Notes: generated from the sequence alone by a model not told the origin. A DNA stretch of 7,507 nt from Desulfobacterales bacterium (GCA_020345785.1 CP070771.1:3691975-3699481); one strand, 5' to 3'; counted from the first letter of the stretch, positions 1 to 6,456 are shown. Translations and numbers: made by a program.

Positions 1-703
1 CTTCGGCAGTGAAATTGCCCGTGATCTGGGCCTTCCCGCTGGGAATGCGTTCGTTGATCACGGGCGCCGAATGAAGTTTATCATCGAGCACGATGGCCAA
101 CCGCTGCCCGACATTCCGGGAGGTCACTTCATCGAAGATCGCTGCCCCCTGCCGATCGAATTCGAGGTGCACCACGGCACGGCTGTATTCATCAAAGCCG
201 ACCGAGGCATTTTTGAGGTGCTTGCCGGTGAGAACCGCTTTTTTCTGCACCAACAATCGTTCGCGGTCGGCTGAATCAGCCAGCATTTTATATTCAAACC
301 CGTCGGGAACATGACCTTCCCGGGCCCGCTTCAGCAACTCGACGCTGTCGGCAACAAGCTTAAACTCGAGATGGGCTGCTTTGCCCACAATGCGCAGGGC
401 ACGCTCACGATCGGTGACACCGGGCAGTTGAACCAAAACCTTGTCTTTTCCCTGCTTTGAAATCACCGGCTCCTGCACGCCGAACTGATCAATACGGTTC
501 CGTATTATTTCAATGACGCGGTCCACCAGATCGGTCCCGGACTCCGCGGAAACCTGGTCGGTATCGACCTTGAGCACAAGCTGGATGCCGCCCTGCAAAT
601 CAAGCCCGAGAACAAGCTTTTCGCCGGGGGGATAGGCTTGCCAGATGGCAAAGGCCGCAACGGCCAAGACCCCAAGAACTTTTATTTTGTAATATGAATT
701 CAT
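1..703 (-). CDS. secD: Protein translocase subunit SecD, N-terminal part (runs off the left edge)
   Basis: SecD is the inner-membrane Sec accessory subunit that works with SecF to drive protein export using the proton gradient. The visible 234 residues start with a short cytoplasmic end and one membrane helix (about 8-24). The family hallmark LGLDLQGGIQLVL (32-44) and the first periplasmic (P1) domain follow, with NRIDQFGVQEPVI (69-81) and VQLPGV (91-96). The frame is still open at base 1, where the rest of P1 and the five C-terminal helices would lie; secF would be expected beyond. The ATG at 701-703 is chosen because GGCGGGGA sits just upstream and because the helix and LGLDLQGG follow at the usual distance. 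The gene upstream is an L,D-transpeptidase 342 bases away rather than the usual yajC. The identification is firm; only the start could shift. Confidence 0.96.
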   Translation of the reverse strand, partial: MNSYYKIKVLGVLAVAAFAIWQAYPPGEKLVLGLDLQGGIQLVLKVDTDQVSAESGTDLVDRVIEIIRNRIDQFGVQEPVISKQGKDKVLVQLPGVTDRERALRIVGKAAHLEFKLVADSVELLKRAREGHVPDGFEYKMLADSADRERLLVQKKAVLTGKHLKNASVGFDEYSRAVVHLEFDRQGAAIFDEVTSRNVGQRLAIVLDDKLHSAPVINERIPSGKAQITGNFTAE

Positions 704-856
704 TTTTCCCCGCCTGTATTTTGACCCCACATCTTTCAACAATAAGGTATAGCTGCAAGATTTATACCTGGTATCGCAGATAGATGCATACCGGAGATCT
801 GTGGAAGTTTCCGGATTCTTCAGGCGGATTTTGAAAAGCGCCGGACGGCAACTTTT

Positions 857-883
857 CTGACGTGAACGGTGTTCTGCTATAAT
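857..883 (+). promoter_or_regulatory. Candidate plus-strand promoter with extended -10
   Basis: TATAAT at 878-883 matches the sigma-70 -10 consensus exactly and is preceded by TGC (875-877), making an extended -10. The -35 is weak: CTGACG at 857-862 matches TTGACA in 4 of 6 positions with a short 15-base spacer, though extended -10 promoters tolerate this. Transcription would start near 890 and run away from secD, through the nested inverted repeats and antisense to the end of the L,D-transpeptidase gene. Because it points against all annotated genes, it may be a chance match in AT-rich sequence. Confidence 0.3.
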
Positions 884-909
884 ATTTGGCTCTGGATTTA
901 TGAACCGCG

Positions 910-1021
910 GATTCATCAGATTCTTCAAATTTCTGTTATTTTAGTTCCGCTTTTTTATTGAAATAGGAACTGCTGGTTCTTTGTTTGAAATGATCCTACC
1001 TCTGGAGGTTTCTGATGAATC
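910..1021. repeat. Three nested inverted repeats upstream of secD
   Basis: GATTCATCAGA (910-920) is the exact reverse complement of TCTGATGAATC (1011-1021). Inside these lie TTCAAA (924-929) with TTTGAA (984-989), and inside those AGTTCC (943-948) with GGAACT (966-971). The three pairs nest in order and could form one long interrupted stem-loop in RNA from either strand. Read on the plus strand, the 3' outer arm covers an ATG at 1015-1017 that follows GGAGG (1004-1008). The outer 11-base pair is the strongest part; the 6-base pairs could be chance. Confidence 0.45.
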
Positions 1022-1045
1022 ATCCGAAGCACCAAGCATGTGCCT

Positions 1046-2722
1046 TTAGCGCTCTGGCGGGGGCTTATTCAAGGCTGCCGCCAGCGATTTATCCCGACCG
1101 TAGATGTCCGGGCTAAAATGAATTTGATTATTCGGATCAATCCATACAGTCCAGTACAGAAGATAAACTTGAATCGGCTCCGGCAGCTTAACGGTTTGCT
1201 CGGTGATATCGGTTCCCGTCACCTTCGCTCGTATTTTTTCCGGCGGCCAATCCCGGTCGTTGCGCAGGAGATATTCCGCCAATTCGAGGGGTTTTTCAAT
1301 ACGAATACAGCCGGAGCTGAAAGCCCGCCGTGCCTTGCCAAACAAATCCCGAGAGGGCGTGTCATGTAGATACACGTCGAATTGGTTGGGAAACATAAAT
1401 TTGATTCGACCCAGCGCATTCAGTGGACCAGGCTCCTGCCTGAAGCGATAATTAAAATTGGCGGCAGAAATTTCAGGCCAATTCACCCCAGCCGGATCAA
1501 TTTCGATCGTATTCGCGCCCCAGCCTTGAAGAACTTTGATTTTCTGACTGCTTGGATACGTCGGATCCTTTTTGATTTTTGGCAAAATGTCTTTAACCGC
1601 GATTGAATGCGGCACAGTCCAGGAAGGATTCATCACCAGGTAAGTCATGGTACTTGAAAAGACGGGTGTTCGGCGATAGGGTTTGCCCGTCACCACTCGC
1701 ATATCAAGAGCAAGCTGCCCATCTTCGATAAGCTTCAAATAAAAACCGGCGATGTTCACCAGTATGTAGCGGTTTCCCAACTCTTGCGGCAGCCAGCGCC
1801 AGCGCTCCATGTTGGCAATTATCCGATTGATGCGCTCATCAGGCGATACATTCAACGCTTTGGTGCTTTGAGGTCCGACAACACCATCCGGCTCCAACCC
1901 GTTTTGTGACTGGAATTTCCGCAATGCTCGGTCCAGTGCATCATCGAAGGTCGGATCATCATTGGAGGACAAATTCTCAAGAAAACCCTCTGCCGCAAGC
2001 CGATTCCGAAGAGCGGACACGCGCTCGCCGCGATCTCCTTTTTGCAGTTTAGACCCGTCCGGAACAGACGGCCAGCCGCCTCCGGCATCAATCTCCCGGT
2101 AGCGGGCCAGTTCCTGGCGCAGTCTACCGTAGCCGGAATTCGTCGGAAGAAGCGACCTGAGCATGGGTTCGATTTGATCCGAAGCCAGGGCCTGCTCCAA
2201 AATCCCGGCCAAATCCGCTTCGCGTCGATTGACATGCCACTGGGCATCGACGGTTTTCGGATCGACGCGGCCGGCGAGTAAATGGGACCCGAATATCAGA
2301 AATGCATCCGTGAGCAGCAGATCGAGATCAACCAGTGGCCGGGGATCCAACGGTTCTTGCTTTTCTTGATGACGGCGGATTTCCGCCAGAACGGTTTCTA
2401 TTTTTTCCAGGTGGTAATCCGAAGACCTCAGACCTTCTAAATCGGCATTGCGGATCGCTTTAAGCAGTGAATCAACCTGGGGCGACGGACCGCCTTCGTT
2501 GCTCCATGCCGCCTGGAATATTCTGCGTTCATAAAACATAGGGAGCACAATTGAGGAATAGATCATCTCATCGCCGACGGATATTTTAAGCGGAATACCG
2601 CCGCTTTCAATTCGGTTGCGCAGTGCATCCTGAAGTGCCGAGGCCGGCATGGTTGCCGGAGACGGCCCGGCAGATATTGTAACGGTGATCAAAGCCACCC
2701 ATGCAAATCTTTTATAATTCAT
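1046..2722 (-). CDS. L,D-transpeptidase of the LdtD/YcbB type with peptidoglycan-binding domain
   Basis: This periplasmic enzyme would form 3-3 cross-links between meso-diaminopimelate residues of peptidoglycan stems, or attach acceptors, independently of penicillin-binding proteins. The 558 residues start with a signal peptide (MNYKRF, a hydrophobic stretch to about 18, and an Ala-rich cleavage region near 22-29). The scaffold domain of the YcbB family follows (about 30-215). Next come a PG_binding_1 domain (about 227-290, with LQKGDRGERVSALRNRL and DGVVGPQSTKALN) and the YkuD catalytic domain (about 318-488). The catalytic signature is complete: YLHDTPSRDLF with His453, then AFSSGCIRIEKP with nucleophile Cys472. 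Length and domain order fit the LdtD class (E. coli LdtD is about 615 residues) rather than the short ErfK type. The ATG is 17 bases after the upstream stop with only a weak GGAA site, so it is probably translated from the same mRNA as the secreted protein before it. Confidence 0.93.
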   Translation of the reverse strand: MNYKRFAWVALITVTISAGPSPATMPASALQDALRNRIESGGIPLKISVGDEMIYSSIVLPMFYERRIFQAAWSNEGGPSPQVDSLLKAIRNADLEGLRSSDYHLEKIETVLAEIRRHQEKQEPLDPRPLVDLDLLLTDAFLIFGSHLLAGRVDPKTVDAQWHVNRREADLAGILEQALASDQIEPMLRSLLPTNSGYGRLRQELARYREIDAGGGWPSVPDGSKLQKGDRGERVSALRNRLAAEGFLENLSSNDDPTFDDALDRALRKFQSQNGLEPDGVVGPQSTKALNVSPDERINRIIANMERWRWLPQELGNRYILVNIAGFYLKLIEDGQLALDMRVVTGKPYRRTPVFSSTMTYLVMNPSWTVPHSIAVKDILPKIKKDPTYPSSQKIKVLQGWGANTIEIDPAGVNWPEISAANFNYRFRQEPGPLNALGRIKFMFPNQFDVYLHDTPSRDLFGKARRAFSSGCIRIEKPLELAEYLLRNDRDWPPEKIRAKVTGTDITEQTVKLPEPIQVYLLYWTVWIDPNNQIHFSPDIYGRDKSLAAALNKPPPER

Positions 2723-2739
2723 AAAAATTTTTCCAGAGA

Positions 2740-3315
2740 TTATCTGGGATTTTCAGATAGAAAGGCTTCGATGAAGACATCCACCGCATTGTATACATCT
2801 TCTCGAATATCCAACAAACGTCTCATCCCCACGGCTTCCGTCTGCCAGGTAATCGCCATGCTATGAATTGAAGGTTCCCGCAGGAGTGAAACCGGCTGGC
2901 GGAAATTCAACCGAATGGCGTAAACATATTTCTTCCTGGGATCGGGCCGTTCTATTTTCTCTTCTGTCGAAGTTTGATAGGTTTTTTTTGACGGTTCGGG
3001 CTCTAAAAACGCCATCCTGACATTGAGAACACCCACCGACGCCAACTGTTTAGCGGCCTCTTCGGCCACAACCCTGATTGCCGAATTTTCAAGCCGCTGT
3101 TCAATCGATGACTGCAATATACTTTCCGACATCCCCACCTTCCCGAGTTCTGCCCGCCACCCGGATTCCCAGCTATGAACCCTGACAACCACCGCCTGGA
3201 TCCCTTTCAGCGTGGCGCGATCCCTGGCTCTGTCATCCGCCCGGCAAAACGCGCTCAAAAAAACAAAGACCAGACAAAAAACGACAACGTTAAGTAGACG
3301 AAGTCTGGAGTACAT
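2740..3315 (-). CDS. Secreted protein of unknown function, upstream of the L,D-transpeptidase
   Basis: I do not recognise a named family for this 191-residue protein. It has a clear signal peptide: MYSRLRLL, a hydrophobic core (about 8-23) and a likely signal peptidase I site after FCRA (about residue 26). Cys24 does not sit in a good lipobox because Phe precedes it. The mature part looks like one alpha/beta domain: strand GIQAVVVRVHSW (38-49), an amphipathic region (61-92), strand LNVRMAFLE (97-105), a Lys/Glu/Pro-rich linker (106-128), strand YVYAIRLNFRQPVSLL (130-145), strand SMAITWQTEAVG (152-163) and a C-terminal helix DVYNAVDVFIEAFLSENP (173-190). GGGAGG lies 9 bases before the ATG and supports this start. 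It is 17 bases from the L,D-transpeptidase gene, which suggests a periplasmic role linked to that enzyme, but no activity can be assigned. Confidence 0.82.
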   Translation of the reverse strand: MYSRLRLLNVVVFCLVFVFLSAFCRADDRARDRATLKGIQAVVVRVHSWESGWRAELGKVGMSESILQSSIEQRLENSAIRVVAEEAAKQLASVGVLNVRMAFLEPEPSKKTYQTSTEEKIERPDPRKKYVYAIRLNFRQPVSLLREPSIHSMAITWQTEAVGMRRLLDIREDVYNAVDVFIEAFLSENPR

Positions 3316-3364
3316 AAAACAATTCCTCCCTTCCTACTATAATCCGTTAAGAAGTTGTATTATT

Positions 3365-3658
3365 CTATTCTTTTTCCGGGCTGGTCGGCTTATCGTCTTG
3401 CTTCTTTAATTCAGCCCCCATGCTCTTGACGGCCTTGGTGGTTTCCTCCCTCAACCTTTTGACCAGCTCTGTCGTTTCCTGCTTGACTTTATCCATTTTC
3501 TGTTGAAGTTCTTTAAGATCAGACCGAAGGTCTGCCTGGCCGCCGCTACGGTTGTAAGCCACGAACGACAATACCAGAGCTATCATCGAGAAAATCAGCG
3601 CAAGAGTTGCCCGGAAACCGCCTTTGACTATTTTTTGTGGCGTTTTCCCTTCCTTCAT
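3365..3658 (-). CDS. Small membrane-anchored coiled-coil protein (hypothetical)
   Basis: This is a 97-residue protein with no family I can name. A basic N-terminus (MKEGKTPQKIVKGG) leads into one hydrophobic helix (about 16-35, ATLALIFSMIALVLSFVAY). A highly charged region follows (about 42-88) with heptad-like spacing in DLKELQQKMDKVKQETTELV, probably a coiled coil, and the tail is polar (KKQDDKPTSPEKE). I expect an inner-membrane anchor with the coiled coil on one side, perhaps as an oligomeriser. The frame extends 14 codons further to an ATG at 3700. I chose the ATG at 3656-3658 because AAAGGAGG stands 7 bases before it and the extra N-terminus lacks such a site. It lies 66 bases after lapA and 49 bases before the secreted-protein gene, so it is probably in the same operon. 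Confidence 0.8.
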   Translation of the reverse strand: MKEGKTPQKIVKGGFRATLALIFSMIALVLSFVAYNRSGGQADLRSDLKELQQKMDKVKQETTELVKRLREETTKAVKSMGAELKKQDDKPTSPEKE

Positions 3659-3724
3659 TTTCACACCTCCTTTTATCTGATTGTAGAGTTTTGGGAGCAA
3701 GTTTTATTCATTTTGTGACAACTA

Positions 3725-3937
3725 CTATTTAGCGCCTTTAATTCTATGCTGCTTGCGTTTCGGAAAGGACAACAGCCAGCCCGCGACAAATCCGACGGCA
3801 AGCGTACCAAACAGCATCAAGGCCCTGGATATGGAAAACCTCCAGAACAGAAATCGAAATTCGACTACTTCCGTATTTTGAATGACAAAAATCAGCACAA
3901 CGGCCATCAGTATGATAAATAAAGTGTTCCTGAACAT
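3725..3937 (-). CDS. lapA: LapA family (DUF1049) inner-membrane protein
   Basis: This 70-residue protein has the LapA layout: membrane helix 1 (about 5-19), the family motif region IQNTEVVEFRFLFWRFSIS (19-37), membrane helix 2 (about 38-57, ALMLFGTLAVGFVAGWLL) and a basic cytoplasmic tail (PKRKQHRIKGAK). In E. coli LapA works with LapB (YciM) in controlling LpxC and lipopolysaccharide assembly. No lapB follows here, and the LapA family also occurs without it, so that role is only inferred. AAAGGAGG sits 6 bases before the ATG, a strong start. This looks like the first gene of the four-gene run that ends with the L,D-transpeptidase. Confidence 0.88.
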   Translation of the reverse strand: MFRNTLFIILMAVVLIFVIQNTEVVEFRFLFWRFSISRALMLFGTLAVGFVAGWLLSFPKRKQHRIKGAK

Positions 3938-3952
3938 AACCGGCCTCCTTTC

Positions 3953-3970
3953 TGCTAAAGTGCTTTAGCA
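3953..3970. promoter_or_regulatory. 18-base palindrome in the lapA leader
   Basis: TGCTAAAG-TG-CTTTAGCA has perfect 8-base arms around a 2-base centre. It lies just upstream of the lapA ribosome site and, if the promoter proposed at 3977-4005 is right, starts about at the transcription start. That position fits a repressor operator. A 2-base loop makes an RNA hairpin less likely, and no U-run follows on the minus strand, so it is not a terminator. Confidence 0.45.
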
Positions 3971-3976
3971 ACAAAA

Positions 3977-4005
3977 AGTACAACGGTAAAATGTAAAATA
4001 TTCAA
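3977..4005 (-). promoter_or_regulatory. Candidate sigma-70 promoter for the lapA operon
   Basis: On the minus strand TTGAAT (4000-4005) and TGTACT (3977-3982) are separated by 17 bases and each matches the consensus at 4 of 6 positions. The predicted start is near 3970, about 33 bases before the lapA ATG. The whole yitT-lapA gap (3938-4109) is AT-rich, so the match is only moderate. Placement upstream of the four-gene run and next to the palindrome supports it. Confidence 0.35.
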
Positions 4006-4109
4006 TCCATGTTGCCCGAACACCGGTAACTTCGAGCGATGTAATTGAGATTCGCGTGCAAAATTCAGGTAATAGGAATGAGAATTTCTTTTAGGAAAAT
4101 TTTCAGCTG

Positions 4110-4958
4110 TTACCAGTGCGGTTGATTGCCGATGCGCTTGCCCATTACTTCCAGAGTATCGGTCACCACCACAAATGCTTCCGGGTCAATTTTGCGGATG
4201 GCTTCTTTGAACCGGGAGAGTTCCTGAAAGGCAAGAACCGAGTAGAGAATCCGTACCTCCTGCCCGGTGTAACCGCCCTCGCCCCGGACGACGGTCACGC
4301 CGCGCTGCAGGCGCTCCATGATTTCGCCGGCGATCTCCCGCCATTTAGGAGAGATGATCATGATTGCCTTGCGTTGGCTGAAGCCGGTAACCACCAGATT
4401 GACAAAGTGCGAAGTGACATACAAATAGATCAGGGTATAAAGGACCATCTCCAGCGGAATTCTGAAGGCTGCGAGGATCATCAATACGGCGTTAAAAACC
4501 ATGACCGTCGTACCGAGGCGCACCGAATATTTTTTATATAAAATTACCGACAAAATGTCCATTCCGCCGGCCGAGCCCAGCGACCTCAAAATGATGCCGG
4601 ACCCCGTCCCCGTGATAATTCCGGCCGTAAGGGCGGCCAGAATCATGTCCTTTATATCTAAGACGGGATAGGGCAAAAGTACCACCGCCGAGAAGATCAA
4701 AAGTCCGGCAATGCTGTAAACGAAAAACCGCCGCCCGACAAACATCCAGCCGATCAAAAAAAGAGGGATATTCAACAAAAAATAGATCACCCCAATCGGA
4801 AGGGAGGGCAACACATAATGTACCAATAATGCCAGACCTGTGATCCCCCCGGCCAAAAATTGCTTCGGCACCAGGATACCCTTGATGGCTGCAGCGCAGA
4901 CAATGCTGCCGACACTGATCAGCAGCAGATTCCATAATATAGTAGCAATTGGTTTCAT
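4110..4958 (-). CDS. YitT family membrane protein with C-terminal DUF2179 domain
   Basis: This 282-residue protein has a YitT (DUF161) membrane region of about five to six helices (residues 8-190) and a soluble DUF2179 domain (about 215-272). The family glycine-rich stretch is clear: GIITGTGSGIILRSLGSAGG followed by MDILS (113-136), as is PKQFLAGGITGLALL (31-45). The soluble part has RGVTVVRGEGGYTG (219-232) and ends FVVVTDTLEVMGKRI (262-276). The molecular function of YitT proteins is not settled; transport or small-ligand sensing has been proposed, and DUF2179 resembles ACT/PII-like folds. The ATG is preceded by AGGA at short spacing, and the hydrophobic N-terminus fits this start. A repeat-rich gap of 432 bases separates it from the epimerase gene upstream, so it may have its own promoter, though I see no convincing one. 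Confidence 0.93.
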   Translation of the reverse strand: MKPIATILWNLLLISVGSIVCAAAIKGILVPKQFLAGGITGLALLVHYVLPSLPIGVIYFLLNIPLFLIGWMFVGRRFFVYSIAGLLIFSAVVLLPYPVLDIKDMILAALTAGIITGTGSGIILRSLGSAGGMDILSVILYKKYSVRLGTTVMVFNAVLMILAAFRIPLEMVLYTLIYLYVTSHFVNLVVTGFSQRKAIMIISPKWREIAGEIMERLQRGVTVVRGEGGYTGQEVRILYSVLAFQELSRFKEAIRKIDPEAFVVVTDTLEVMGKRIGNQPHW

Positions 4959-5141
4959 TAGATCCTAGACATCCAAAAAAAGTTGTCAGGAAATGGCGCC
5001 GTTGGCGCAGCAAATGGATTGAAAAGCCACAGGTTTAAGGTTTCAGGTGTCAGGTGTCAGCGCTGTCTCCGGGGACCCTGCGAGAAACAACACGCAACCC
5101 GCAACCTGACACCTCTTATGAAACTTCACCTGAACGGAAAA

Positions 5142-5157
5142 GTCCGCCGCGGCGGAC
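5142..5157. repeat. 16-base perfect GC palindrome
   Basis: GTCCGCCGCGGCGGAC is self-complementary over its whole length. It sits inside the nested repeat element just outside the TATTCGATATTC-type arms. It could be a cruciform or protein-binding site, or a recognition part of the element. It is strikingly GC-rich compared with the AT-rich core 60 bases away. Confidence 0.7.
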
Positions 5158-5158
5158 A

Positions 5159-5293
5159 GAATATCGAATATCGAACCGCAGAATGTCGAAGGATGGTTTC
5201 GCTCCGCTCAGTCTTTTTTTATAAATTTTTTTATAAAAAAGATAGAATACCTTCCTTCGACATTCGACATTTGATATTCATTATTCGATATTC
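5159..5293. repeat. Inner inverted repeat with AT-rich core hairpin
   Basis: GAATATCGAATA (5159-5170) pairs exactly with TATTCGATATTC (5282-5293), and GAATGTCGAAGGA (5181-5193) pairs exactly with TCCTTCGACATTC (5253-5265). The arms are built of short TCGAA/TTCGA units repeated with variations. The loop contains TTTTTTATAA (5215-5224) opposite TTATAAAAAA (5231-5240), a further hairpin. RNA from either strand could fold into a long stem. The design resembles intergenic repeat families rather than a coding or structural-RNA gene. Confidence 0.7.
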
Positions 5294-5323
5294 GCTTTTT
5301 TAAAGTCTCCTCTTTCGATCAAA

Positions 5324-5348
5324 CTGGCCCTTCCCTAGCCAGGGCCAG
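5324..5348 (-). terminator. Possible terminator after the epimerase gene
   Basis: On the minus strand CTGGCCC and GGGCCAG form a 7-base GC-rich stem with an 11-base loop, about 43 bases after the epimerase stop. It is followed by TTTGAT rather than a clean U-run, so intrinsic termination would be weak. The hairpin lies within the repeat element and may simply be part of it. Confidence 0.3.
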
Positions 5349-5390
5349 CGGCTGGGCTGAGACCTGACACCTGAAACCTGAAAGCCTTTT

Positions 5391-6452
5391 CTAGAGGTCA
5401 AACCCCAATCCGGGCTTGCCGGTCGGATACAAAACCCCTTCTTTCAGGAGAACCGCACCGGCCGAGGGATCATTGACCAGATCCAGATGGCCGTCCAGAT
5501 CGGCATACACCACGTTGGGGCGCGCCAGCGCAAAATGCAGGCCGGCGGCGATCGCCAGCGCGGCCTCATCCATGCACCCCACCATGACTTCAAGCCCGGC
5601 AGCCCGCGACACAGTATTGATGCGCACGGCTTCGGAAATGCCGCCGACCTTCATCAGCTTGATATTGATCATGTCCACCAAACCGCGCCGTGCCAGACGA
5701 AACGCATCCTTTAAGCTCATGATGCTCTCGTCGGCCATCACCGGAATCGGCACTTTTGCTGTAATTCGTCCCAGCAAATCGAAATCCTTGCGCGCGGTCG
5801 GCTGTTCGATCAACTCCAGCTTGGCTGAACGGGTTGCCTGCACGAAGTGCAGTGCGTCGTCTTCGCTATAACCCTGATTGGCGTCAAAGCGCAGTTCGAT
5901 GCGCGGACCTACTGCTTCGCGGACCCTCAATACCCGTTCGATGTCATCGCCGTCGTCCTTGCCGCCTTTAATTTTTAGCACCCGAAACCCCCGGTCTACA
6001 TATTCCCGGGCTTTGGCTACGGTTTCGTCAACCGGCAGAATACCGATGGTGATGCTGGTTTTGATGCGGGTACGGAACCCGCCCAAAAGCCGGTAGACCG
6101 GCAGTCCTGCAATCTTGCCTAAAATATCGTGCAGCGCTACGTCGACCATCGCCACAGCGGACGGGTGCTTGACTATTATAAATGCCAGTTTCTCAGTTAG
6201 AAAAGCGATGCGCAAGGGATCGGCCCCCTTCAGGATCGGCGCAATAGCTTCCTCAAAAATTCGCATCACGGATTGAGCGGTCTCACCGGTAACCTGCTCG
6301 TCCGGCGCCGCACAGCCGAATCCGCTGATCCCCCTATTGGTCTCAATGCGCAAAAAAATATTCTCCACGGCCGCAATGGTCTCATAGGCGATGGTGTAGG
6401 GTTCGGTCAGCCGCATTTCAACCGGCCATATTTCAAGGTTTGTAATTCTCAA
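5391..6452 (-). CDS. Dipeptide epimerase (enolase superfamily, L-Ala-D/L-Glu epimerase type)
   Basis: This 353-residue enzyme would invert the second residue of a dipeptide such as L-Ala-D-Glu from murein through a Mg-stabilised enolate. An N-terminal capping domain (1-125) precedes a TIM-barrel. The catalytic set is complete: KIK with Lys160/Lys162, metal ligands Asp190 (DANQGY), Glu216 (IEQP) and Asp241 (ADES), the second base Lys265 ([10 protein letters not shown]), GCMDEAALA (292-300) and a DLDG motif (Asp318/Asp320). In dipeptide epimerases the Asp-x-Asp motif holds the substrate amino group, which argues for this family over muconate cycloisomerase or o-succinylbenzoate synthase. Exact dipeptide specificity cannot be read from sequence. 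The start is TTG (6450-6452), needed to keep the first beta strand [11 protein letters not shown]. It lies 4 bases after the preceding stop with GGAAG 10 bases upstream, pointing to translational coupling. Confidence 0.85.
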   Translation of the reverse strand: MRITNLEIWPVEMRLTEPYTIAYETIAAVENIFLRIETNRGISGFGCAAPDEQVTGETAQSVMRIFEEAIAPILKGADPLRIAFLTEKLAFIIVKHPSAVAMVDVALHDILGKIAGLPVYRLLGGFRTRIKTSITIGILPVDETVAKAREYVDRGFRVLKIKGGKDDGDDIERVLRVREAVGPRIELRFDANQGYSEDDALHFVQATRSAKLELIEQPTARKDFDLLGRITAKVPIPVMADESIMSLKDAFRLARRGLVDMINIKLMKVGGISEAVRINTVSRAAGLEVMVGCMDEAALAIAAGLHFALARPNVVYADLDGHLDLVNDPSAGAVLLKEGVLYPTGKPGLGFDL

Positions 6453-6456
6453 ATCT

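Larger units (their letters stand above)
704..1045. other. 342-base intergenic region upstream of secD
   Basis: No convincing minus-strand gene lies here. After the L,D-transpeptidase stop the same frame stays open for 34 codons to a TAA at 941-943, but this is within chance expectation and lacks a properly spaced ribosome site. I see no strong sigma-70 promoter for secD; the best -35/-10 guesses at 720-760 match poorly. What stands out is a set of three nested inverted repeats (910-1021) and plus-strand signals: TGCTATAAT at 875-883, GGAGG at 1004-1008 and ATG at 1015. No clear intrinsic terminator for the upstream operon is visible. Confidence 0.6.
5021..5392. repeat. Nested inverted-repeat element between the epimerase gene and yitT
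   Basis: This gene-free stretch is a mosaic of paired repeats. The ends carry AGGTTTCAGGTGTCAGGT (5038-5055) and its exact reverse complement (5362-5379), within longer imperfect ends (about 5021-5060 and 5357-5392, both with GAAAAG-like outer edges). A further inverted copy of the core, ACCTGACACCT, lies at 5104-5114. Inside are a 16-base GC palindrome (5142-5157), two nested arm pairs (5159-5170 with 5282-5293; 5181-5193 with 5253-5265) and an AT-rich hairpin (5215-5240). No credible protein is encoded; the 106-codon plus-strand frame at 4983-5303 is largely repeat sequence. The right end touches the epimerase stop codon. It looks like a MITE-like or REP/BIME-like non-autonomous repeat, but no target-site duplication is obvious. 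Confidence 0.75.

Noticed and set aside
941..1045. In-frame continuation of 34 codons after the L,D-transpeptidase stop, as a read-through extension or small gene
   Set aside because: An open run of this length is expected by chance about one time in five, the ATG at 1037-1039 has only an AAAGG 3 bases away, and the peptide has no recognisable features.
4086..4109. GAAAATTTTC near the yitT stop as a terminator
   Set aside because: The self-complementary stretch is short and pure AT without a GC stem, so it would not stop transcription by itself.
4116..4541. 141-codon plus-strand frame opposite yitT
   Set aside because: It is antisense to a well-supported YitT/DUF2179 gene, has no ribosome site of note and its translation resembles no family.
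4960..4985. CTGACA / TAGGAT on the minus strand as a yitT promoter
   Set aside because: The spacing is acceptable (16), but the -10 is so close to the ATG that the transcript would lack the AGGA ribosome site.
4983..5303. 106-codon plus-strand frame in the repeat region
   Set aside because: Most of it is translated inverted-repeat sequence (FFYKFFYKK, FDIRHLIFIIRYSLF), typical of repeats read as protein.
5038..5379. CRISPR array from repeated CAGGTGTCAGGT-like units
   Set aside because: The units are short, few, in both orientations and unevenly spaced; there are no regular spacers and no cas genes.
5416..5871. Long plus-strand frame opposite the epimerase
   Set aside because: It is antisense to a gene with a complete set of enolase-superfamily catalytic residues; Ser/Arg-rich translation is typical of a shadow frame.
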